12,244 nt of DNA. Origin: Hydrogenothermaceae bacterium (GTDB lineage Bacteria; Aquificota; Aquificia; Aquificales; Hydrogenothermaceae). Shown piece after piece: positions 7,163 to 12,244 of this stretch. The stretch covers positions 1 through 12,244 of the forward strand of contig JALSSG010000139.1 in assembly GCA_026984355.1 (NCBI GenBank). Direction: 5' to 3'. A model generated the notes under the pieces. The model searched no databases. It was not told the origin of the DNA and saw nothing but the letters and a program-made list of their open reading frames with translations. The stretch's first letter is position 1; the number at the start of each line of letters is the position of its first letter. Position numbers and translations under genes: made by a program.

Positions 7163-10100
7163 ATGTATAGATTTTTTATAGAAAGACCTATTACAACATG
7201 GATGTTTATTCTATCTTTTATAATTTTTGGATTTTATGGATATAAAAATATAGCAGTTGATAGATTTCCTGATGTAGAGTTTCCTATTGTATCTATATCT
7301 ACAGTGTATCCAGGTGCATCTGCTTATGTAGTTGATACTAATATAACCAGAGAAATAGAAGAGGAACTTTCCGGTATAAGCGGTATAAATGCGATTATCT
7401 CAAAAAGTTATCATGAAGTTTCAAGAATTACAGTTGTCTTTAATTTAGACAAAGATATAGATGTAGGGGCCCAAGAAATAAGAGATGCAGTAAATAGAGT
7501 AGTAAGAAAATTTCCAGAAGGTGTAGAAAATCCAATAGTAAGAAAAGTAGAAACTTCTATGGCTCCTATCATGGCTGTTCTCCTACATGGAGATGTTCCA
7601 TACAGTCAGATAGCATACTATGCTGACAAAATTATAAAAAGAGAGTTTGAACGATTAAAAGGTGTAGGAGAAGTAAGTTTAGGTGGTTTTAGAGATATGG
7701 TTATGTGGGTAAGAATATACCCACAAAAGCTAAAGGCATATAACATAACACCTTTAGATGTTATAAATACTATTAAAAAAAATCATATTGAAACACCTTC
7801 TGGGAGAATTGATTCTAAGGATAGAGAGTACACAATAAGAATTTATAGTAAAGCAACATCTCCAGAAGAAATAGCTCAGTTTCAAATAAAAGAAGGTGTA
7901 AAAATAAAAGATGTTGCAGATGTAAAATTTGATTATGATGAACTAAGAGGACTTGTAAGATTTAAATCTCATAGAGACCCTAAATCTCAAAGAGCTGTAG
8001 CACTAATCATATATAAACAATCAAAAACAAACACAGTAGAAGTTGCCAATAAGGTCAAACAAAAGATGAAAGAGCTTCAGGCTAAACTTCCTGAAGGGCT
8101 ATATCTGGATATAAATTATGATGCTTCAGATTTCATTAAAAGAAGTGTAAATGATGCTCTTGAGGAAATTTTTTTAGGAGCAGTTTTAACAGCTATTACA
8201 GTTTTTTTATTCTTGGGAAATATAAGAATGACTTTTGTTCCTATTATGGCTATACCTGTTTCTATATTTGGAACTATATTTGTTCTTTATCTTTTTGGAC
8301 ATTCTTTAAATACTATATCTCTTTTAGCTATAGCTGTAGCCATTGGTATCGTTATAGATGATGCTATTGTAGTTATGGAAAGTATATTTAGAAGAGCAGA
8401 AGAAGGATTAAAAGGTTTACAGGCTGCTATTAAAGGAACACGAATCGTTATATTTGCTGTTTTATCTTCTACAGCTTCTTTGATAGCTATCTTTGTTCCT
8501 ATCTTGTTTATGAAAGGAATAATAGGTAAGTTCTTCTTTAGTTTTGCATTTACTCTTATAACGGCAATAGCCATATCCTTTATTGTTTCTTTAAGTTTTA
8601 CTCCTATGATTTCTGGGAGATTAATAAAAATCAGGAAAAAAAATATTTTCCAGAAAGGATATGAAAAGTTCGAATTTCTCTTTGACAAAGCACTAAGATG
8701 GGCTTTAAACCACAAAATAATTGTAATATTTATTGCAATAATTGTAATAGGAGCAGGATTTAGTACAGCTAAATTCGTAAAAAAAGAGTTTTTCCCAATT
8801 GTTGATGAAGGTAGATTTTTAGTAAGATTTGAAACACCAACAGGTTCATCTTTTAATTTTACCGACAAAAAAGCAAAGGAGATAGAAAGAATACTTGCTA
8901 AAAACCCATATATCCTTAGATATGGTCTTGCTTTTGGTGAAGGCGTTGTTGGAAGACCTGAAGTAAATGGAGGGATATTTTTTATAACACTTATAGATAG
9001 AAAAAAACGCCCTCACCAAAAAGAAGTTATGCATATGTTAAGAGAAGAATTTAAAAAACTAAAAGATGTAAAGGCGATTATAGATATACCTTCTGCTGTT
9101 GGAGTAAGAGCAGGCAGGTCAGCAGACATAACCTATATAATCAAAGGCGAAAATATAGAAACATTAGGAAAGTTATCTCAAGAGATAGTAGAAAAGCTAA
9201 AGAATCTAAAAGGATATGTAGGTATAGATACAGACCTTAGAATAAACAAACCAGAAATAAAAATATTTATAGATAGACAAAAAGCTCAGAAAGACGGCAT
9301 ATCTATTCAAGATATTTCAACAACTATAAACATACTATTTGGAAAATTTAAGGTAGGAACATACGAACAGGGAGCTGAAAGTTATGATTTTATTGTTAAA
9401 GCCTACCCAGAATTTTTAAAAAAATTCTCAAATATAGACAAAGTATTTATAAGAGATAAAAAAGGTAATCTTGTGCCTCTTTCTAACTATATCATACTAA
9501 AACCTTCTTCAGGATTTAATGTAATAAATAGATATAATAGACAGTACGCAGTCACTATTTATGCAAATGTAGAAGGAAAGAGCCTTGGACAGGCTACACA
9601 GGAAGTAGAAAGCATCTTAAAACAAACCTTACCTTCAGGATATACCTATGAGATAGGTGGACAGACAAAAGAATTTAAAGAAGCTTTTAAATACCTTGCT
9701 TTAGCTTTAATAATAGCTATCATTGCAGTTTATATGATACTTGCATCATTATTTGAAAGCCTTGTTCATCCATTTACTATACTTCTTATGTTGCCGTTTT
9801 CTATTTTTGGAGTTTTTGGATTTATAATCATCACAGGAACAAGTTTAAATGTTGCTTCATATTTTGGGATAATCCTTTTAGTTGGGATAATAACAAGAGA
9901 TGCTGTGCTGTTTATAGATAGAATAGTACAACTAAAAAAAGAAGGGCTTATAGTAAGGGAAGCTATTTTACAGGCCAGAAAAGAAAGACTCAGACCTATA
10001 CTTATGACTACTTTTACTATTGTAGCAGCCTTATTTCCTGTTGCTCTTGGTTTTACTATAGGTTCAGAAATGAGACAGCCTCTTGCAATTGCAATAATAG

Positions 10101-10201
10101 GAGGGCTTTTTACAGCTTTACCTCTTAGTCTTTTTGTTATACCAATCGTTTATGAGATATTCGATAAGATAGAAAAATTCTTTATTAAATTAAAAGCGTG
10201 A
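7163..10201 (+). CDS. RND efflux pump inner-membrane subunit (HAE1/AcrB-like)
   Basis: This is the proton-driven inner-membrane pump of the tripartite exporter. The 1012-residue length and internal duplication match the HAE1 family. TM1 is near 10-28. A porter loop follows, then TM2-6 at about 331-487, TM7 near 516-533, the second porter/docking loop, and TM8-12 at about 842-997. The proton-relay Asp pair of TM4 is present in VAIGIVIDDAIVVMES (D399, D400, matching AcrB D407/D408). The TM10 site that is Lys-Asn in AcrB is Arg912-Asp913 here (GIITRDAVLFID). RLRPILMTTF near 940 is the usual TM11 start. The heavy-metal signature of CzcA is not obvious, so drugs, solvents or bile-like compounds are likelier substrates. 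It is divergent from its adaptor and channel genes. Its TGA abuts the stop of the convergent DUF2103 gene with no gap. Confidence 0.95.
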   Translation: MYRFFIERPITTWMFILSFIIFGFYGYKNIAVDRFPDVEFPIVSISTVYPGASAYVVDTNITREIEEELSGISGINAIISKSYHEVSRITVVFNLDKDIDVGAQEIRDAVNRVVRKFPEGVENPIVRKVETSMAPIMAVLLHGDVPYSQIAYYADKIIKREFERLKGVGEVSLGGFRDMVMWVRIYPQKLKAYNITPLDVINTIKKNHIETPSGRIDSKDREYTIRIYSKATSPEEIAQFQIKEGVKIKDVADVKFDYDELRGLVRFKSHRDPKSQRAVALIIYKQSKTNTVEVANKVKQKMKELQAKLPEGLYLDINYDASDFIKRSVNDALEEIFLGAVLTAITVFLFLGNIRMTFVPIMAIPVSIFGTIFVLYLFGHSLNTISLLAIAVAIGIVIDDAIVVMESIFRRAEEGLKGLQAAIKGTRIVIFAVLSSTASLIAIFVPILFMKGIIGKFFFSFAFTLITAIAISFIVSLSFTPMISGRLIKIRKKNIFQKGYEKFEFLFDKALRWALNHKIIVIFIAIIVIGAGFSTAKFVKKEFFPIVDEGRFLVRFETPTGSSFNFTDKKAKEIERILAKNPYILRYGLAFGEGVVGRPEVNGGIFFITLIDRKKRPHQKEVMHMLREEFKKLKDVKAIIDIPSAVGVRAGRSADITYIIKGENIETLGKLSQEIVEKLKNLKGYVGIDTDLRINKPEIKIFIDRQKAQKDGISIQDISTTINILFGKFKVGTYEQGAESYDFIVKAYPEFLKKFSNIDKVFIRDKKGNLVPLSNYIILKPSSGFNVINRYNRQYAVTIYANVEGKSLGQATQEVESILKQTLPSGYTYEIGGQTKEFKEAFKYLALALIIAIIAVYMILASLFESLVHPFTILLMLPFSIFGVFGFIIITGTSLNVASYFGIILLVGIITRDAVLFIDRIVQLKKEGLIVREAILQARKERLRPILMTTFTIVAALFPVALGFTIGSEMRQPLAIAIIGGLFTALPLSLFVIPIVYEIFDKIEKFFIKLKA

Positions 10202-10489
10202 TTAATTTTTATATTTTTGTTTTAAATACTTTTTTAGTTCTTCTCTTTTTTGTGTTATAACAAATGCTTCCTGAACAGTAGAGCCTTTTTTTAAAAGTAG
10301 TTTTGCACCTGCTTCTGTATCGTACTGATAAGTTATACGGTGTTTACCACCAACTCCCTTAGGAGTGGTGGTTATTCTTCCAGGAATAACAGCTTCTACC
10401 AGTCCTAATTTAATAAGTTCTTCTAATAATTTATCAAATCCTTCTATTATATGGTGTTCCCTTTTTATACCTTTTTTCCTGTATTTCAT
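10202..10489 (-). CDS. DUF2103-like small protein
   Basis: The 95-residue product matches my memory of DUF2103 proteins, annotated as predicted metal-binding and known from cyanobacteria and other bacteria. It has an early His-rich REHHIIEGFDKLLEEL segment (10-25), then VIPGRITTTPKG (34-45), and a strongly family-like KLLLKKGSTVQEAFVIT (63-79). Function is unknown; H12/H13 and H50 could bind metal, but this is inference. I start at ATG 10489, 2 bases after the transaldolase stop. A longer reading from TTG 10522 would overlap that gene by 31 bases and add 11 non-conserved residues. No good ribosome site is seen, so translation probably depends on coupling to the upstream gene. Its stop directly abuts the stop of the convergent RND gene. 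The charge is strongly basic. Confidence 0.75.
   Translation of the reverse strand: MKYRKKGIKREHHIIEGFDKLLEELIKLGLVEAVIPGRITTTPKGVGGKHRITYQYDTEAGAKLLLKKGSTVQEAFVITQKREELKKYLKQKYKN
10346..10372. other. Strong hairpin inside the DUF2103 coding region
   Basis: ACCACCAACTCC (10346-10357) and GGAGTGGTGGT (10362-10372) pair over 11 bp, with one bulged A and a 4-base loop CTTA. The stem is unusually G+C-rich for this region. No T-run follows on either strand, so it is not an intrinsic terminator. It encodes the TTTPKGVGG stretch of the protein, so coding constraint may explain it. Confidence 0.55.
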
Positions 10490-10491
10490 TT

Positions 10492-11148
10492 TTAAAAAGG
10501 TTTTTCTGGAACTTTTTCCCAATCTTTTAAAAATCTTTCAAGACCTATATCAGTTAGAGGGTGTTTTGCCAGCTGAGCTATAACCTTATAAGGAATTGTT
10601 GCAACATCAGCTCCTATTAAGGCAGCTTCAACAACATGCATAGGATGCCTTATACTTGCTACTAAAATCTCTGTTTTAAAATTGTAATTATCTTTTATAG
10701 TTTTTATCTGTCTGATAAGTTCCATACCTTCATGAGCAATATCATCAAGCCTTCCAACAAATGGAGATAGATATGTTGCACCAGCTTTCATAGCTAAAAT
10801 AGCCTGATTAGGAGAAAAGCATAAAGTTACATTTGTTTTTATACCTTCATCAACAAGATGTTTAACCGCTCTTATTCCATCAACAGTTAAAGGTATTTTT
10901 ATAACAACATTATCTCCAAGCTTTGAAAGATATTCTGCTTCTTTCATCATACCTTCAAAATCTGTGCTTGCTACTTCTAAACTAACTGGTTTATCTGGAA
11001 TTTCTTTTAAGATTTCTTCTACAACGTCTAAGAAAGGTTTACCTGTTTTTGCTATAAGAGTTGGGTTTGTTGTAACTCCGTCTAAAAGTCCCATATCTTT
11101 TGCTGCTTTAATTTCTTCTATATCTGCAGTATCTATAAAAAATTTCAT
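10492..11148 (-). CDS. tal: Small transaldolase of the Fsa/TalC family
   Basis: This class I aldolase moves dihydroxyacetone units between sugar phosphates in the non-oxidative pentose phosphate pathway. The 218-residue product has MKFFIDTADIEEI at the start, DGVTTNPTLIAK (23-34), VVIKIPLT with the Schiff-base Lys at K84, NVTLCFSPNQA (106-116), YLSPFVGRLDD (126-136) and SIRHPMHVVEAA (165-176). In E. coli fructose-6-phosphate aldolase two active-site positions are Gln59 and Tyr131. Here they read Glu58 and Phe130, as in true transaldolases, so transaldolase activity is the better call. The start is ATG 11148, because GGAGGT lies 6 bases upstream; the 15 extra residues of a longer reading are not family-like. 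It is divergent from tpx, and DUF2103 follows after 2 bases. Confidence 0.93.
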   Translation of the reverse strand: MKFFIDTADIEEIKAAKDMGLLDGVTTNPTLIAKTGKPFLDVVEEILKEIPDKPVSLEVASTDFEGMMKEAEYLSKLGDNVVIKIPLTVDGIRAVKHLVDEGIKTNVTLCFSPNQAILAMKAGATYLSPFVGRLDDIAHEGMELIRQIKTIKDNYNFKTEILVASIRHPMHVVEAALIGADVATIPYKVIAQLAKHPLTDIGLERFLKDWEKVPEKPF

Positions 11149-11154
11149 AAGTAA

Positions 11155-11160
11155 ACCTCC
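11155..11160 (-). promoter_or_regulatory. Strong Shine-Dalgarno fixing the tal start
   Basis: GGAGGT on the minus strand lies 6 bases before ATG 11148. It rules out a longer open frame beginning at 11193, which would bury this site inside the coding region. Confidence 0.8.
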
Positions 11161-11184
11161 AGAATTTAAGTGTATACTGATATT

Positions 11185-11190
11185 ATTATA
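11185..11190 (-). promoter_or_regulatory. -10 box candidate for tal-DUF2103
   Basis: The minus strand shows a perfect TATAAT, about 37 bases before the tal ATG. The hexamer 17 bases upstream is ATAAAA (11213-11208), a poor -35. This promoter is either weak or activator-assisted. The inverted repeat at 11204-11226 covers its -35 area. Confidence 0.4.
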
Positions 11191-11203
11191 CATTTTCTAT
11201 TGC

Positions 11204-11226
11204 TGACTTTTATCATTTTGAAGTCA
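11204..11226. repeat. Inverted repeat in the tal/tpx divergent region
   Basis: TGACTT (11204-11209) and AAGTCA (11221-11226) form a perfect 6-bp inverted repeat with an 11-base spacer, so the half-site centres are 17 bases apart, a little over one and a half helical turns. It overlaps the -35 area of the tal promoter candidate and a possible -35 of tpx. It could be an operator for a dimeric regulator serving both genes. It does not match the PerR, Fur or FNR consensus sequences I know. Confidence 0.35.
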
Positions 11227-11246
11227 TATAGAGATTTTATTTAATT
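11218..11246 (+). promoter_or_regulatory. Promoter candidate for tpx
   Basis: TTGAAG (11218-11223) and TTAATT (11241-11246) are 17 bases apart on the plus strand, each with two mismatches to consensus. The start point would be about 11253, only slightly upstream of the AGGAGGG ribosome site at 11256-11262, so the leader would be very short. An alternative is TTGCTG at 11200 with a box near 11224. No choice is firm. Confidence 0.3.
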
Positions 11247-11269
11247 AAATAAAAAAGGAGGGTTTAATT

Positions 11270-11773
11270 ATGGCAGAAACAGTAACACTAAAAGGAAATA
11301 CTGTAACACTTGTAGGACCATCTTTAAATGTAGGTGATGATGCTCCTGTAGCAAGAGTAGTTTTAACAGACCTTTCAGAGAAAGAAATTGGAGGGTCTAA
11401 AGACAAAGTTCAGCTTATAATAACTGTTCCATCTCTTGATACACCTGTTTGTGAAACAGAAACAAAAAAATTCAACGAAATGATACAAGGTATGGACGTA
11501 GATGTAACAGTTGTTTCTATGGATTTACCGTTTGCAGAAAAAAGATTTTGTGAAAGCTTTAATATTGAAAATGTTGCAGTAGGTTCTGATTTTAGATATA
11601 AAGATATGGAAAAGTTTGGTGTTCTAATAGGTGAAGGTGCTTTAAAAGGTCTTTTAGCAAGAGCTGTATTTATAGTAGACAAAAATGGGAAAATAGCATA
11701 CAAACAGCTTGTTCCAGAAATTACTCAAGAACCTGATTATGATGCTGTTTTAGACGCATTAAAAAAATGTTAA
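11270..11773 (+). CDS. tpx: Thiol peroxidase (Tpx, atypical 2-Cys peroxiredoxin)
   Basis: Tpx reduces hydrogen peroxide and alkyl hydroperoxides, using thioredoxin-type electrons. The 167-residue protein has the Tpx pattern. VPSLDTPVCETETKKF (53-68) carries the peroxidatic Cys61 with Thr58 and Pro59 in the active site. MDLPFAEKRFC (84-94) carries the resolving Cys94, which forms the intrachain disulfide. The C-terminal part holds GLLARAVFIVDKNGKIAY. The length is typical, with no signal peptide, so it is cytoplasmic or periplasm-independent. A third Cys is the very last residue (C167). AGGAGGG lies 7 bases before ATG 11270, a strong ribosome site suggesting high expression. An intrinsic terminator follows 3 bases after the stop, so the gene is probably monocistronic. 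It is divergent from tal. Confidence 0.97.
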   Translation: MAETVTLKGNTVTLVGPSLNVGDDAPVARVVLTDLSEKEIGGSKDKVQLIITVPSLDTPVCETETKKFNEMIQGMDVDVTVVSMDLPFAEKRFCESFNIENVAVGSDFRYKDMEKFGVLIGEGALKGLLARAVFIVDKNGKIAYKQLVPEITQEPDYDAVLDALKKC

Positions 11774-11774
11774 T

Positions 11775-12005
11775 CTAAGGGGCATTTCGCCCCTTTTTTT
11801 CTTTTTGAATAAGCTCTTTAATATTCATAATTCCCATATATATAAGAAAAATACCTACGCCTACCGGAATAGCCAGCATTAAAAATCTTGCTAATCCTAA
11901 CGTTGGGTCTGAAAAATTTATGTTAAATAAAGCCGGTAAATTATTCCATATAGCATAAATTCCTATCAGTATCCCTAGTAAGTAGAGAACTATAGCTATT
12001 TTCAT
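11775..12005 (-). CDS. Small two-helix membrane protein of unknown function
   Basis: I do not recognise this 76-residue protein. It has two hydrophobic segments, about residues 2-20 and 42-62, joined by a short polar loop with Asn-Asn-Leu-Pro and Asp-Pro, and a charged tail IKELIQKEKKGRNAP. The basic tail suggests both ends face the cytoplasm. Its ATG overlaps the TGA of the upstream gyrase-like gene (ATGA), so it is probably translated by coupling in the same mRNA; only a weak GAAGAG-type ribosome site is seen. The last codons (KKGRNAP) are encoded by the complement of the tpx terminator hairpin. The intact reading frame, overlapping start and protein-like composition support a real gene. 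Confidence 0.65.
   Translation of the reverse strand: MKIAIVLYLLGILIGIYAIWNNLPALFNINFSDPTLGLARFLMLAIPVGVGIFLIYMGIMNIKELIQKEKKGRNAP
11777..11801 (+). terminator. Rho-independent terminator of tpx
   Basis: AAGGGGC (11777-11783), loop ATTTC, then GCCCCTT (11789-11795) form a 7-bp stem running into a T-tract (11794-11800, then C and five more T). It begins 3 bases after the tpx stop. On the minus strand no T-tract follows the hairpin, so it should work mainly for tpx. It lies inside the 3' coding end of the opposite-strand membrane protein gene. Confidence 0.92.
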
Positions 12006-12244
12006 TTTGCTTGCTCTTCTTCTGAAGAAAATATTTTTATAGCTTTTAAAATTGTATCTCCTTCTATTTTAAGAGCAGGGTCTCCCATCGCTGTCCTTTT
12101 TGCAACAGGAATTCTTTTTTCATCAACGGTTAGTTTCAAAAACCTCCCTTTTGCTGTTGAAATAGCTATAATATCTCCAATGTTAACAGGAAGCATTGAG
12201 GCAACATAATCACCTTTGCCGAGTTTTACAGCCATTAAACCTTT
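12002..12244 (-). CDS. gyrA: C-terminal end of a DNA gyrase/topoisomerase IV subunit A (5' part outside window)
   Basis: The frame stays open to the window edge (Lys-Gly-Leu precede the Met at 12235), so that Met is internal and 80 residues are visible. They look like the last blades of the GyrA/ParC beta-pinwheel: KGLMAVKLGKGDYV, then a strand set around IGDIIAISTAKGRFLKLTVDE, then PVAKRTAMGDPALKIEGDTILKAI. This follows the repeating pattern of the C-terminal DNA-wrapping domain (GxxxIKL..GD.., D.I...T..G...). It ends in a short acidic tail SSEEEQAK. This domain bends DNA around the enzyme for supercoiling. The GyrA-box and catalytic domain are outside the window, so gyrA versus parC cannot be settled; gyrA is the likelier label. 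Its TGA overlaps the ATG of the small membrane protein gene. Confidence 0.72.
   Translation of the reverse strand, partial: KGLMAVKLGKGDYVASMLPVNIGDIIAISTAKGRFLKLTVDEKRIPVAKRTAMGDPALKIEGDTILKAIKIFSSEEEQAK

Noticed and set aside
8287..8868. Long minus-strand open frame inside the RND gene
   Set aside because: It is a shadow of the clearly conserved RND frame, with no ribosome site and no recognisable protein features.
10490..10522. TTG start giving an 11-residue longer DUF2103 protein overlapping tal
   Set aside because: The extension reads through the end of tal; ATG 10489, 2 bases after the tal stop, fits the family start better.
11410..11703. Minus-strand open frame inside tpx
   Set aside because: It lies wholly within the conserved tpx gene in the opposite direction and has no family resemblance.
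1..12244. Defence system, prophage, CRISPR or biosynthetic cluster
   Set aside because: Nearly all genes fall into housekeeping or efflux families, and I found no direct-repeat arrays, transposases or phage genes.

Overview
The window looks like ordinary core chromosome from an A+T-rich, Gram-negative-type bacterium. The proteins are rich in Lys, Glu and Ile, genes are packed with almost no gaps, and unrelated housekeeping genes share transcription units. My best guess is a thermophile of the Aquificota (Hydrogenothermaceae such as Sulfurihydrogenibium or a relative). That is an inference from protein style and gene packing, not a database result. I see no prophage, insertion sequence, CRISPR array, toxin-antitoxin pair or island boundary.

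Layout. (1) Positions 1-2681, plus strand: the 3' end of a TPR-like protein gene, purC (purine synthesis), galU (UDP-glucose synthesis) and rsmA (16S rRNA dimethylation), in tandem and nearly gapless. (2) Positions 2683-4730, minus strand: a Yip1-family membrane protein, an M16 zinc peptidase and tRNA-Arg(CCU), probably one transcript starting from an extended -10 promoter near 4770. (3) Positions 4780-10201: a complete tripartite RND efflux system arranged divergently. A periplasmic adaptor and a TolC-like outer-membrane channel lie on the minus strand with a 4-base overlap. The inner-membrane RND pump lies on the plus strand. The 125-bp gap between them holds a near-consensus sigma-70 promoter for adaptor-tolC, with a perfect 10-bp palindrome at its predicted start point. 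(4) Positions 10202-11148, minus strand: a small transaldolase gene followed 2 bases later by a DUF2103 gene. (5) Positions 11270-11801, plus strand: tpx (thiol peroxidase) with its own intrinsic terminator, divergent from the transaldolase gene across a 121-bp region carrying an inverted repeat. (6) Positions 11775-12244, minus strand: a 76-residue two-helix membrane protein gene overlapping the 3' end of a gyrase/topoisomerase IV A-subunit gene that runs off the window.

How the genes work together. The RND pump, adaptor and outer-membrane channel should form one drug or solute exporter spanning both membranes. The other genes look independent: nucleotide and sugar-nucleotide synthesis, ribosome maturation, envelope proteolysis, pentose-phosphate carbon flow, peroxide defence and DNA topology. 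No new multi-gene system is visible. The points most worth a second look are the divergent efflux promoter with its palindrome, the three convergent gene pairs with 0-1 bp between them, the tRNA fused to an mRNA 3' end, the terminator hidden in a coding end, and start-site choices that change protein length or location.
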